DNA of 64,000 nt from Moniliophthora roreri (GCA_001466705.2 LATX02000175.1:781986-845985); one strand, 5' to 3'; counted from the first letter of the stretch, positions 10,560-22,106 are shown. Notes: generated by a model from the sequence alone, not told the origin. A program made the numbers and translations.

Positions 10560-12030
10560 CCCGAAAGGACGTCATTGCTGAAGGAAGAGTTTCCTACGAA
10601 AGGGGGCCATACAACGTTGACACAAGCACCTCATTTCAACGCCTCGGGCAGCCTGCTCAATGCTGTCCATCGAGATATGGTGAATGTGGTCAATGACTAC
10701 CGCCGAGTCACCAATATCAATATCTATACCCGTAAGTCATCCCTATATCTCTCAGTCCGATACTAATCTGCTGCGTTTCCCTAGCTATACCCACCAGATC
10801 GCCACCGACAACACAGCGCATCGGACAGTCGGCGCCCATCTCACGCCCCCAATACGTTCGCCACCGAGGGAAGGGTGCATTGAAGGCGACAGTTGTTCCA
10901 TCTCGTGTCATTCTCGCCGCTTCCACACTCATTAGTCTCTGGTATCAAAGAGTGCGCGGTTGGCTCTATGCGTTCTTGATACCCACGTAAGAAAATCCAG
11001 TTCCATATACGATCTACTAACCGATTGAGCTATTATTAAGCACAGGTTGCGATAACGGTAGTTTTCATGACCATCGCGTTCGTTCATTGGGTCGGACCGG
11101 AAACGCACAACTCGAAGCCAACTGGAATGCTGGTATCGCTCATTCTAGTAAGTAGTACAGTAGCGAAACAGGCCTTCAATGGTTTCTGCCTTGGCGTGCT
11201 GGGCCTGACTGGATTTAAATATGAATAGGCCTCTCATTCTTGTGTGTCTCTAACTGTATTTGTCTGTAAGATGCACCCGCCTACATTGCGCGAATCAAAC
11301 CTGGACGACTTCCCCTTGTGCTCAGGAATCTTCATTATCCGACAATAATATTTACAACAATCCTTTCTCTGTTATCAATCGTTATCGTTCCTCTGGATAC
11401 CATAGTTGCAGGTGCCAACGCTCGAAGCGTTCTTGCAGAACTGGTGGGTACACTGTTCAGAGCGCCATTTCATCCATCTAATACTCCAAAAACCCGCTGA
11501 AGGTGGTTAAGGATATGGGTTGCAATTGATGCAATGGTGGTACTCTGCGGAGGCGTACTCACAGGTGCAGCAAATCGCTTCATTGTCACCACTCTCTGTG
11601 TTGAAGGAACATATCTCACAGGCATACTCAGTGCATGCGAGCTTTTCGAGTAGTTGGCTCATGATCGTATTCTTCCAAACCTATCCCTCCGCGTCACGCC
11701 TGTGACGAAGGCTCCGTTGATATCCATTTTGTCCTTCGTTGCGTTCTGTGCCATCATATATTCCAGCACGTCCGCGAGCCTGACCATAGTCTCGAAGATG
11801 CGAATGCATTTGTCATTCCCATAGGGCCCTGGCTAATGCTTTGACCAGGTTCTCGCTCGTTCGAGCCTCGCAACGTAGCCGCGCTTGCGCACTTGAAGAC
11901 GCCCACCTCACTCATGTTCATGAGCCATCCAGGGGAACATTTTCCATACTCCATTTCTCATCTTGGCGCAAGAATTATAACCCTATAAGGACTTCACGCA
12001 TGATCACGTCCTTACAGCGATCCACGACTT
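10560..12030 (+). pseudogene. Decayed copy of the APC amino acid permease at 51-53.8 kb
   Basis: This block aligns with the intact permease gene (51032-53819, minus strand), here on the plus strand. The start region aligns at 10575 (GAAGAGTTTCC) but the ATG is destroyed. The VRHRGKGALKATVVPSR region near 10850 jumps directly to SGIKECARLALCVL near 10935, an internal deletion. The transmembrane segment NLHYPTIIFTTILSLLSIVIVPLD near 11330 is well kept. A second deletion near 11862 joins the end of one exon to the C-terminal tail (FEPRNVAALAH equivalent). Intron sequences are retained, so this is a DNA-level duplication and not a retrocopy. Confidence 0.85.
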
Positions 12031-12039
12031 TCACGAGTA

Positions 12040-12220
12040 CAGTTCTTGGTATGTTTGGTATATCTAGTATCCTTCTGAAGCAGGGATATCCGCCATAATT
12101 GCGGGGCCTGAAGATCTGCGAAGACACGTGATTGATAGAGAAAGAAAAAAATTAATCGACAAGATGTACGTTCCGATTCGTTCTGCACCAGCTTTCGAAG
12201 CTCTACACCCATACCATAGC
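12040..12220 (-). pseudogene. Fragment of deoC 3' end, co-duplicated with the permease
   Basis: The minus strand matches the last intron and last exon of deoC (50815-50947), including CCGCAATTATGGC and the stretch before it equivalent to AGCTGGTGCAGAACGAATC. It sits next to the permease pseudogene in the same relative arrangement as the originals. Only the 3' tip of the aldolase gene is present, so it cannot make an enzyme. Confidence 0.8.
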
Positions 12221-12277
12221 CATTCATCTCATTGCTCGGAACGTGACGACATTTACAAGTAAATTGGATGTGTCTCT

Positions 12278-15052
12278 TCACCGCCAAAGCGAATCTGATA
12301 TAGATACAGTATCGTGCATTTGGGAAACGTCGTGAACTCTAACTACCGTCGCTCCCTGCTGGACCGCACAACTAACGGTTGCTCCAGTCGCCCAAAGCCT
12401 GTCGTGTGGACCACACGGTTTTCCGTGCTTCGCAGACAGTATCTGCCCAAGGAACGACTTCCTCGATGAGCCAATGAGTTGAGGGAAGCCAGCAAGGGGA
12501 TTCCTTCTCCGGTCGCCACCTACGGAATACATTAGCCAAATTTTCCGTTTGTAGCTCGGCTTGGCTTACCACTTCCAACTTGCACATCTGCTATTACAGC
12601 CGCTGCATTACGCAACGTCGCTAGATTATCTTCGACAGATTTACTAAATCCGACACCTGGATCTACAATAACCATCCAGCGTCGAGCGCCCCCTTTGCCC
12701 TTCACTATTGCATCCACCTTCTTCCCAAGCTCTATTCGTATACCTTCCACTACGGCAGGATCTCTCGCGTACTTAAACGAGTCATAGTCCTTATTCTTCC
12801 CAGCATCTCCACGAGAATGCATGAGTATAACCGGTACTGCATACTCTCGAGCAGTCTTCTTCATCTCGGTCATACATCCATTTGTTTCCACGGAATCAGG
12901 GTAGGATTCCGGGCCTGTAAAAGCGTACACATCGTTGATACAGTTAGCGCCTGCCAAAATGGCTGCTCTCGCCACTTCGGGACGGAACGTATCAACGCTG
13001 AAAGGAGTTTGGGAGCACCTGTCCATCTCCCTCGCTGCAGCAATAATTGGTGCTACACGCCGTATCTCCTCGTCTTCGCTGACGAACGCCGCTCCTGGTC
13101 GGGTAGAGTAGCCACCTACATCGATGATATCGGCACCTCCGCTGATAGCGTCTTGTACGTATTTCAAGGCAGCAGGCATGGTGTTGTGCTCGGAACCGTC
13201 AGAGAACGAGTCGGGAGTAGTGTTTAAGATGGCCATGAGGTGTGTTTTCATCGCGCCGGGTGCATACCTTACCCCAGGAATCGGGTAAGTCCAATGTGTG
13301 AGGGTTGGTGGTGGTAGTGTGTCTTGCGGAGAGATGGGTAGCCTGGGGAAAGGGATGACTCTTTTCATCGGAGCATCCTCCAAGACGAACAACAACTCTT
13401 GCAGAAGCGTATTGATGGTCTTGTGGTATACAGGGTGAATATAATCTGGGATCATGCTGAAGGACAGATGAGCGCACTAACGACTAAACAAAGAGAAGGA
13501 AACATACTCGAATATCGGCCTCAGAACGAATTCTCGTTCGGTCATTCTTGGATGTGGCACGACCAATTCACCTTTCAAATTCTCTAGGTCCTTTCGAGTG
13601 TCTGTTGGTCTGGTATCGATGACCAGGTTGTCATACAGAATGATGTCCAGGTCAATGGCTCGAGGGCCGTTGCGTATGGAAGGTACTCGTCCCACAATCT
13701 CTTCAATTTTCTTGACCACGGAGAGAAGAACCAGGGGTTCAATGTTTGTTTCGACCTAAGGATAATGAAATGAGCGCACTTTCAAGAGGGATCACTGGAG
13801 CAAGTCACCAGACAAGCGCAATTAATGAATGGCGGCTGGTTCGTCACATACATCGGTGCACTCTCGTAGAGGAAGCTCGTGTTCATAATGTCCAAAAATG
13901 CGTCTCGTCTGAAGGAGGCACCCTCTTCGGTAACTTGCTGCGGTTGTTCGAGTAAACGCAGAGCTTGCTCGATGTTTTGAAAACTGTCACCAATGTTTGA
14001 CCCAAGAGCGATAATTGCGGTATGCGATTCAGATTCGCCTGATGAGTACTATGATCAATCAGCTACTGGCTGTTGAACGCCAAAGTTCCGCGTTACCTGG
14101 ACAATTGAACTTGGAAACTCCAATTCGCCGCGATAATCTTCAAACGTTCGACATATCTCAACCTCTGAAGATCCCGCGAAGACTAATGCATAAGGCTTCG
14201 CAGCCTTGACAATGACTTTTGGCGTGGAATTCTTGCGTTCCTTGTACAACTCCCGAAGGGTTTCCAAAGCGATGAAGGAAACCAATGCCTCCAACGTTAG
14301 GTAGCCGGTCTTTTCGACACTCTATACAAACAGGTGAGTCGGCTGTTGTTCCCATTACTCTGGAATGTGGGAACAGACATCATACAATCCTCTCGTGATG
14401 GCTCGGAAATCCACGGAATCCTGCTCTAAATTGAAGCCTCCCTCATACACGATCGAGATATTAATCTGCACCCGCTGCCTCTCCAGGCGCTCTGCAGGGT
14501 TGACACCGATGATTGTATTGCACTCGAGATTCTCGATGAAGTGCCGAACTTTATGAGCGTGCCATCCCGTCTCCTTGCCAGTTGTGGCATGACTCTCGAT
14601 ACCAGCGGCTTTGCAATGCAAAGGTGGTTTCACTTGTGCCACTTTGAGCCAGGCGCCGCTTAGGGAAGGTGAAGAGGAGGAGGAAGGGTTCAGGAGCAAG
14701 TCGAATGCACGGGTAGTGATGGCCTCGAGGGATGGGAATACGGGTTGAAGGTTGGAGAGAGATGGCGGACTGAGGGAAGTTCTGAGTGTGGAGGCCAATG
14801 TAGAATAGTTGATTGATTGAGACAGATCATCCGTTTCTGCAGTACCCCGCACATCATGAGGGATCGCCAGTGATATCAGTAAGGGTTGTGAGGTAGGTTT
14901 GGATACCGTTTTGGGAGGCCAACGAGCGCCTGTTGAGAGGAGAACAGTTAAAGATAGGTCATTGACCCGGATAATATCTGAATTGAGTCTGTGTATACAA
15001 GGATGTGAACCAGTAGAAGCGAAGTAACTGGAAACGTTCCTCACTCTGACAT
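12278..15052 (-). CDS. FOL1: Trifunctional folate synthesis protein (DHNA aldolase, HPPK, DHPS)
   Basis: One polypeptide carries three consecutive steps of folate synthesis: dihydroneopterin aldolase, hydroxymethyldihydropterin pyrophosphokinase and dihydropteroate synthase. Seven exons (15045-15052, 14359-14988, 14097-14319, 13809-14048, 13508-13755, 12570-13456, 12278-12519) sum to 825 residues. The N-terminal third holds two FolB-like units. HPPK shows IIALGSNIGDSF and GPRAIDLDIILYD. DHPS shows ILNTTPDSFSDG, DVGGYSTRPGA, VDPGVGFSK and GSSRKSFLG. I prefer the start at 15052, where an 8-nt first exon splices to give MSELNSDIIRVNDL. An upstream ATG at 15179 would add an unconserved leader. 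Confidence 0.93.
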
Positions 15053-15250
15053 TTCTCAAGCCAAGGGACGACGGGCGGTGAAATGGGCGCCTAAATTGGC
15101 CCCCCCCAAAAGATTGCCACGTGCACGTCGCCACGACCGCAACGTTTGCCCCAAAAAACTGAATCCCTTTCTCCTTCATTCTACTTCATCGACTAGTCTT
15201 CATCGCTTGCTCTTTCCTTGGCTGTTCTGAGTATACTGCAGTATTGAGAA

Positions 15251-16097
15251 ATGTTCTCAGAAGAAATCAAAGCCTTTAGACGACTGGGCTTTCGACATGT
15301 ACGTGTTCGTTCCACGTCTCGGTTTGCTATGTCTCATTCCTTTTTCTTTAGGCCCTCTTGCAAGCGTTGAATTTTGCCTCTGTCATTGCATCTGGTTTAA
15401 TGATATGGAAAGGACTGGGACTATTGACGAATACTGAATCTCCAATTGTGGTTGTACTGAGGTGTGCCATACGTACGGGGGTCATTACTCTTTTGTTGAT
15501 TCGGTTTCCCAGTGGCTCTATGGAACCTGCCTTCTATCGCGGAGACTTGCTATTCCTTACAAACCCGGCCAGTGAAAGGTATCATACGGGCGATATCACG
15601 GTATATAAAATTCCTGGAGCAGAGATCCCGATCGTGCACCGCGTTCTCGAAACTCACGATGTATCCACCAAGGTCAAGATACCAGGGTTAGACATCTCCC
15701 GGTGTCCCGTCATCTGAAACGCTGACCCGACCTGTTCATTGTTTGAACAGCCTAACACAGAAGCAACCGGGCGACCAATTACTCTTGACGAAGGGAGACA
15801 ACAACTATGTTGATGATATCGAGCTATACCAGGGTCTTGATTGGTTGGAAAGGCGTCATATAGTTGGTAAAGTTCGAGGGTGAGTCGCAGTTCCCACTCC
15901 TGCAATAGGTGAATAGCCTTTAAACGGGTTCCCTAGATTCTTACCGTATATTGGATACGTCACCATAGCCATGGTCAGCTTCAGTTTGACTCTATCACAA
16001 GCTTGGACTCACCGTCTATCTCTAGAATGATTTTCCCCAACTGAAGTACGCCCTTCTGGGAGGACTGAGTCTTATGGCTCTCATACAACGGGAATAA
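15251..16097 (+). CDS. SEC11: Signal peptidase complex catalytic subunit
   Basis: SEC11 cleaves signal peptides in the ER lumen. Six exons (15251-15298, 15352-15461, 15513-15672, 15761-15879, 15937-15973, 16026-16097) sum to 181 residues, normal for the family. An N-terminal membrane segment ([20 protein letters not shown]) is followed by the catalytic serine in VVLSGSMEP, the catalytic histidine in IPIVHRVLE and the aspartates in [10 protein letters not shown]. The C-terminal hydrophobic stretch is [14 protein letters not shown]. The exon 3/4 junction has alternative acceptors (15730, 15740, 15760); the one at 15760 gives STKKQPGDQ and is used here. FOL1 is divergent, with 198 bp between start codons. 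Confidence 0.95.
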
Positions 16098-16806
16098 CGT
16101 GCGACCGTTGGAGATTTCTGTGCTTGTACAACATCATCTGAATACATCAGACTCTGAATTTGAGAGAAATGTTGAATTGGTTCCCGCCAAGTGACGTCAA
16201 GAAGCGGGCGAAGATTAGGACGTCGAGATTGAGGATGAGAGATGTTGAACTGCCGGAGACATACTTGTGGGTGGCGACTGATGAAACATTATACAAGCCA
16301 AGTGCTCGCTCACGGTAACCATTCGTTGCATGCTGTCCCTTGCCTTACTTCCCCATAGACTTTGGTTAAACCTGGTCTTCCAACAACGAGGATGGCATGC
16401 CGCCCATCAGCACGGATCATCTCAACAGTCCGCAAGTACCACTACTACCATCTGCGGGCAGTTCTCAAACATGTTTCTGAGGCTAGACTATTACTTTCTC
16501 CAACCCCTCGGTAGTGTGTGCAAGCTTAGCATGAAGCCATGAATGGTGGACGATGGTGCACGACGCGGTGTCGCCTTCATTTGTTGTCCGGATGAACTGC
16601 TTGGACACCCACAAGGCACAACGATTGATCTACATAATGCCGCGCGGTTCCTGTGAAACGATTCGTATCCACCACCACATGCTATTACGAGTGGCCCACA
16701 GCATCACGTATGGAAATCAATATGTTCCCCTGTCCTCTATTGTGATAACTATCAATTCAGCCTCAAGCCACCTGCGGAATATCATCCATGCTTAACGACT
16801 GGTAAG
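16098..16806. other. Intergenic region, no gene supported
   Basis: Several short plus-strand open frames exist but none resembles a known family or shows coherent splicing. The right end should contain the promoter of the GH128 gene. Confidence 0.4.
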
Positions 16807-16814
16807 TATAAATA
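16807..16814 (+). promoter_or_regulatory. Probable TATA box of the GH128 gene
   Basis: TATAAATA lies 60 bp upstream of the ATG at 16874, a spacing that fits a fungal core promoter with a short 5' leader. No expression evidence is available. Confidence 0.4.
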
Positions 16815-16873
16815 CTGGAATTATTCGCCGGTGAAACTCACTTTCAAGAAACCAGTCAGTGGTCGTTCAAGCC

Positions 16874-17875
16874 ATGTTCAGCATCCTTCTTCTTCTTCCT
16901 CTCCTCGTACACGCCGCAAAAAACCCCAAGCGTGGCATTGCTTGGCCAGTGGAGAATGGTGGCCCTCTCGATCTTGCTGGAAGCGCAAACAGTGTCATTT
17001 CATGGGAATACAACTGGGCAAAGAATGCTCCACCAGGCCTTCCTTCAGGTATTGAGCACGTACCAATGCAGTGGGACGAACGCGATATTGCCGGGTTGGG
17101 TGGTGCCATTGGAAGCGCGAAGTTCCTACTTGTGAGTACTCAATATGTTTCTGCCTCAGTAATTCCTCTCAGTTTCGATGTTGCAAGGGATTTAACGAAC
17201 CTGAGAGGCCTGAACAAGCTGCTATCTCCCCGAGCGACGCAGCACGACTCTGGAAGGATAACATTCAACCACTTTCCCCGGGAGTCAAGCTTGGGGCTCC
17301 AGCAGTCGCTGCCGGACCTGCAGGACAACAGTGGCTCGACCAATTCTTCGCGGCGTGTTCCGGTTGCACCTTTGACTTCCTGCCCATTCACTGGTGCGAT
17401 TTCCATCAATTTCATCACCATTCATGTTCAAGGCTGAATCCCCTGTGCACTCCAGGTATGGAGAAGGAGCTCAAAACTTCAATGCTTATGTCGCCGGAAT
17501 GCGCGACAAGTACCAGAAGCCCATTTGGGTCACCGAGTTCGCACCAACTGCTGGCGATGTCATGGGTTCGTCCACTTTTCAAGGTTATTGTATTACTTGC
17601 CTGACGAGCGTTCCAGCTTTCATGAGAGACACTTTGAACTTCCTGGACAACGAGCCCAGCGTGGAACGATACGCTTGGTTTGCCTACACCGTGAGTTGAA
17701 TGCCAAGAAGCATGGTTATAGTTATCCCATAGTATTTTCTAGGCTACTCCTCCTCAGGGCTTACAAAGTGGTTAGTCACATTGACTCTTACCTTTAACTG
17801 CTGACGTGCCCCATAGGTTTGCTGAACGGAAATGGACTGAATGAGCTAGGGAACTTCTATGTAAACAATGCATAA
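16874..17875 (+). CDS. Secreted GH128 (Asl1-like) beta-1,3-glucanase
   Basis: Glycoside hydrolase family 128 enzymes cleave beta-1,3-glucan, a main fungal wall polymer. Six exons (16874-17131, 17188-17393, 17456-17565, 17617-17690, 17743-17770, 17817-17875) give 244 residues. A signal peptide (FSILLLLPLLVHAA) leads into KNPKRGIAWPVEN. The acid/base glutamate is in FLLGFNEPE and the nucleophile in IWVTEFAPT. WFAYTATPPQGLQSGLL supports the 28-nt exon 5. The protein ends soon after the barrel (NFYVNNA), so there is no GPI or carbohydrate-binding extension. A role in wall remodelling or in attacking other fungi is inference. Confidence 0.92.
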
Positions 17876-18412
17876 CTGGCTCATAAATGACACTAAACTA
17901 TAGCACTAATTTATGCCAATTCCAATTTGAATGTAATGTACACAGTTACAGTCCGGCTCCTTTATACATCATACTTCCTTTATACAGTGGCCTCTGGACA
18001 GACCAAAACATCGCTGTTTGGCCTTGATTCTTTCTTTATATTAGACTGCTGTATATTGAGCATAATATGTAATTTTTCCTGCATTTTTCTAGTGCTTGGG
18101 ACAGGAATGATATTGCACAAAAAGTGTAAAATAGTGCTCCATCATAAGGTAGTGGCAGAAATCAGCTTGATAAATCCAGAGAGAGAGTTTCTAGCCTCTA
18201 TAACCATAAAAACTTATAAGTTTAACAATGCTAAGATACACACCTGATAACTCTCAAACACTCATAAGGCACTCCAGCCATCACCCTTCACACAATGGTA
18301 TTCGGGCAGAAGTATGCCTGGGGCTTCCTGCAGAAGGTCCTAATTTGATGTGGAACAATGTGATGTTGCCTAGACCCGAAGTATCTTAGCATAGACCTGT
18401 AACCGGCCCCTA
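17876..18412. other. AT-rich non-coding sequence
   Basis: No gene is supported. Base composition drops abruptly after the GH128 stop codon. It probably marks the edge of the transposon-rich region. Confidence 0.4.
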
Positions 18413-18484
18413 GTGACAAGCAAGCTTAGTACTAGGGACCTGTTGATCTGGGTTTGAATTGGCTGGAGACATTTTAGGAGTTTG
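18413..18484 (+). repeat. Left inverted repeat flanking the LTR retrotransposon
   Basis: This 72 bp segment (GTGACAAGCAAGCTTAGTAC onward, including GAATTGGCTGGAGACATTTT) matches 29459-29529 in reverse complement at roughly 80% by eye. The LTR element lies between the pair, so it probably inserted into an older inverted-repeat transposon of about 0.5 kb. Confidence 0.6.
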
Positions 18485-18513
18485 CCAAAGCCTCAACAAT
18501 CCTTTTATGGTTG

Positions 18514-18973
18514 TGTTACAGACTTTTTCCTCAGTAGACTCTTTTCCTTTCGTTCTTTCTATGCTTCTCTTTCCATCAGACTCTTACACCTTCCCAGTCC
18601 CCCATTCCATCTCTCTCACACATGCTTCTCTCTTCATCGGACTTCTACACCTTCCCAGTCCCCATTTACTTATCCCCTTGTACCTGTATTATTCATATCC
18701 CGATGGACTCGGGAAACTTTATGTAAACACCGACTTCTTCGCTTTCTATATGTAGTTAGCGTTATGACGGTTGTATTGTATTTAAGCGCTCAAGCTGAGA
18801 CTCTAAGTCTTCAGCTTGACCTGGTTTATTCATACTTGTGTCAATGCCAATATCAAAGGACCTCTGAACTTCAGTAACCACTGAACGAACTCAAACTTGA
18901 ACTTGTGACTACTAGCGAAGGAGTACTTCGTTAAGATAGTTGGAGTTGACGTTGCTGCGCAAGTAACATAACA
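18514..18973 (+). repeat. 5' LTR
   Basis: The LTR begins TGTTACAGACTTTTTCC and ends GTAACATAACA. A likely TATA element (TGTATTTAAG) lies near 18776. Tandem-like pyrimidine blocks with CACCTTCCCAGTCCCC occur twice near the start. Confidence 0.9.
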
Positions 18974-19202
18974 CAAGGTCAAGCTGATCGATTGCCGACC
19001 TATCCAGGTTTAGGCATCACCTAGGAGCAACAAGACGTCGCAACGGAGCAAACAACAGCTAGAGCAGGATATCGCTGAGGCCGAGGCGTGCCGGCGTGGG
19101 CAACTAACCCAATCCATATCGAATCCTGGTGGACGAGCGATCCCACCGTTAACCCGAGCGTCCCGCAGAGATCTATTGACCCCCTTGCACTTGCCATCGC
19201 TA

Positions 19203-20414
19203 ATGAGTCAGCAACTGACAGAGACACCAGCAGACGACCCAGAAACAAGGAGAACCTCGACCCTATCATTCACTCCGATTGGATCGAGAACGAGTGAACC
19301 AGAAGAAGAACCCTCGCCGAATACACTGAAGCCCTCAGACTCGAATACATTGAATATCTCCACCGACTCTCCGGAGGAATTAGATCCATTTCAACGACTA
19401 CTACAGGGCTTAAAGAACAGCCCCCGATCACCGAAAGTACAGACAGAAACGATGGCAGAGGACAAGAAGCTGTCAGGAAGCAGACCTAGGAAAGAAGAAC
19501 CGGTGGCCGAAGAAGCAGTCATTGGTTCCGCAATGCTGGTACAAGTAGTCTCGGCAGTGAAAGAAGTGAAAGCCGCACTTCCAAGGGCCTTTACGGGATC
19601 GCGAAAAGATGCAAAGAAGTTTCTGAGAGAAGTATTGATTTACGTAGCGCTCAATCCCAAGGCGTTCCCAGACGATAGATCGAAGAAGCTCTTTCTCCTC
19701 TCATACATGACGGATGGACCGGGAGAATTCTGGAAGAATGAGAAAACCAATCTTTTACTCGCGTTTGACACTGATGCTGAGAAGGTGACATGGTCGGAGT
19801 TCCTAGACGACTTCAGAACGTCTTTTGAACCCCTTGATCCTGCCTTAAAAGCACAGCTGGAACTCAAAGACTTGAAGATGAAGGAAAGAGCCGATGAATA
19901 CACGTATCAATTTACCTACCTCGCGAAGCAAACAGGGTATAATGATGCGGCCCAAATAGTAGCGTTCAAACGGGGATTGCCGAAGAGCTTGGTATTCAAA
20001 ATTATGACGAGACCAGAAGGAGCACCTTCCACAATTAAGGAGTGGATGAACGCCGCCATTATATTTGACGAAAGTTACAAGCAAGCGTTGGAATACGGAA
20101 AGACCTGGGATGATGAACACGGAGGAAAGAAACCGCAGAGAAGCTTTAGGAAAAAGGAAGAAGTGGCTATTAAGCAGATCACGGAGATAGACAGGAAGGA
20201 ATACATGGTGAAGGGGTTATGCTTCAGGTGTGGAAAAGCAGGACACCGCATCAGGGACTGCCCAGATGTGCCAAAAAGGGAAGAGAAGAAGCAAGAAGAG
20301 CCGAAGAAGCTTACGAAAGAAGAAAGGTTCGCCAAGATTAGGGCCCTGGTAAATGAACAGCTGCAGGAAGACAAGGACTTCCTTCTCGATCTGATGGAAC
20401 AGGAGGGTTTTTGA
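19203..20414 (+). CDS. Retrotransposon Gag with CCHC zinc knuckle
   Basis: Gag forms the virus-like particle that packages element RNA. The first ATG in frame (19203, MSQQLTETPADDP) gives 403 residues. A Ser/Thr/Glu-rich start precedes the Retrotrans_gag region (ALPRAFTGSRKDAKKFLREV through FDTDAEKVTWSEFLDDFRTSF). A nucleocapsid-like knuckle, CFRCGKAGHRIRDC, lies near residue 340, followed by a highly charged Lys/Glu tail. It ends GAG GGT TTT TGA at 20414. Pol continues in the -1 frame, so Gag-Pol needs ribosomal frameshifting. Confidence 0.9.
   Translation: MSQQLTETPADDPETRRTSTLSFTPIGSRTSEPEEEPSPNTLKPSDSNTLNISTDSPEELDPFQRLLQGLKNSPRSPKVQTETMAEDKKLSGSRPRKEEPVAEEAVIGSAMLVQVVSAVKEVKAALPRAFTGSRKDAKKFLREVLIYVALNPKAFPDDRSKKLFLLSYMTDGPGEFWKNEKTNLLLAFDTDAEKVTWSEFLDDFRTSFEPLDPALKAQLELKDLKMKERADEYTYQFTYLAKQTGYNDAAQIVAFKRGLPKSLVFKIMTRPEGAPSTIKEWMNAAIIFDESYKQALEYGKTWDDEHGGKKPQRSFRKKEEVAIKQITEIDRKEYMVKGLCFRCGKAGHRIRDCPDVPKREEKKQEEPKKLTKEERFAKIRALVNEQLQEDKDFLLDLMEQEGF
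20405..20411 (+). promoter_or_regulatory. Putative -1 programmed ribosomal frameshift site GGGTTTT
   Basis: Read in the gag frame as G GGT TTT, directly before the TGA, this matches the canonical X XXY YYZ slippery heptamer. Slipping back one base gives GGG TTT TTG and enters the pol frame, which is open from there. Pol has no ATG near its start. A downstream RNA structure was not modelled. Confidence 0.75.
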
Positions 20415-22105
20415 AACGGCGAAAGAGGACGATGTCTCCACCGCCGATAACTATTTCACACTTTGTACTAGCTAAGATGGACCGAAATTCTATGCACATT
20501 CCTCTCAAGTACAAAGTGGGAACGAAAATCATTGAAACAAAAGCCTTACTAGACTCTGGGGCAGGAGGGAGGTTCATAAGCACGGAGCTTGCTCGGACAC
20601 TAGAGAAAAGATGGATCTGTTTACCAGAAAAGATCCGGGTGTTCAACGTCGATGGAACGGCCAATAAGACAGCGTGGATAACGCATGTCGTGGAACTAGA
20701 ATTCCAGATTGCGGGAAAGGAGTTCAGGGAAAATTTCATGATCTCTGGCATTGGAGATGAAGACATGATCCTGGGACTTCTGTGGTTGAGATATCACAAC
20801 CCGTCAATTAACTGGGAGACAGGAGAAATGCAGTTCCACCCTCGACGAAGAATTCAGATCAAAAGGTTCCGAGGAGTTCTGGACGAATTCGAACCCGAAA
20901 TCCTTATAGGAGCCAAAACTACAGCATCACAAGAGATGGCTCATCAACAGCAGACCGTTAAGAAGGAGATCGAGGAACTTATTCCCAGCTACTTGATAGG
21001 ATACCGAGATCGGTTTGAGAAAGGAAAAGCAGAACGATTCCCGCCAACTAGGACGTATGATCATGCAATCGATCTCAAACCAGACTTCATTCCTAGAAAT
21101 TGCAAGCTCTATCCATTAAGTCCTATCGAACAAGAGGAACAAGACAAATTCCTTGAAGAAAACCTACGAAAGGGATATATCCACAAGTCAAAATCTCCCA
21201 TGGCTTCCCCTTTCTTCTTTGTGGCCAAAAAGGAGAAAGGAGCGTTAAGGCCTACACAGGACTACCGAGAACTCAACAAAGGAACAATAAAGAACACTTA
21301 TCCCCTACCCTTAATTTCGGAGCTTCTCGATAAGCTCAAAGGAGCGACGATATTTACGAAACTCGACCTTCGAAACGGATATAACAATGTCAGAATAAAG
21401 GACGGAGACCAGTGGAAAGCCGTGTTCAAAACCAACAGAGGACTTTTTGAACCAACAGTAATGTTCTTTGGACTAAGCAATTCCCCCACCACATTCCAAG
21501 CTTTCATGAACGACATCCTCTCCGACTTTATCGACGAAGGATGGTGTGTAGTATATATGGACGACATCCTCATCTTCTCAGAGAGTTGGGACGATCACAA
21601 GGAACGTACAGAACGTCTGATGCGTCATCTTAAGACGCATGATCTGTTCCTCAAACCGGAAAAGTGCGAATTCGACGTAACAAAGGTGGTCTTTCTAGGA
21701 ATGGTGATCCAACCTGGATACATTGCCATGGACCCTGTAAAGTTGGCAGGAATAGCCGATTGGGAACCACCACAGACGGTGAAGGGAGTACGAGCATTTT
21801 TGGGGTTCGGGAACTTCTATCGGAAATTTATCGGAAAATACGCACATCTCACAAGACCACTAAACGACCTTCTACAAAAAAACCGAAAATTCAAATGGAC
21901 GCGGCAATGCCAAATTGCCTTCGATCTTCTAAAGGCCAAATTCCTTTCCGAACCAATATTAGTAATGCCGGACGTTAACAAACCCTTCTGTATAGAAGCA
22001 GATGCTTCCAAGTGGGCTACGGGAGCAGTACTCCGACAAAAGGGACCTGATGGGGAATGGCATCCCTGTGGATATCTGTCTAAGTCCCTTTCTCCCACGG
22101 AGCAG
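20408..22105 (+). CDS. Pol block 1: protease, reverse transcriptase, start of RNase H (cut by gap)
   Basis: Entered by -1 frameshift from gag, this block encodes an aspartic protease (ALLDSGAGGRFIS near residue 45). It continues with a reverse transcriptase: [45 protein letters not shown] and the catalytic [12 protein letters not shown]. The beginning of RNase H is FCIEADASKWATGAVLRQKG. It stays open until the N at 22106 and is truncated only by that gap. The last 731 bp (21375-22105) recur without visible change at 23944-24674. Confidence 0.9.
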
Positions 22106-22106
22106 N

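Noticed and set aside
17071..17604. 177-residue plus-strand frame
   Set aside because: Off-frame reading of GH128 exons joined through introns.
18459..18877. Open frames of 98 and 131 residues (also 27847-28233 and 28576-28839)
   Set aside because: They lie within LTR sequence and recur in each LTR copy; they reflect pyrimidine-rich LTR composition and are not genes.
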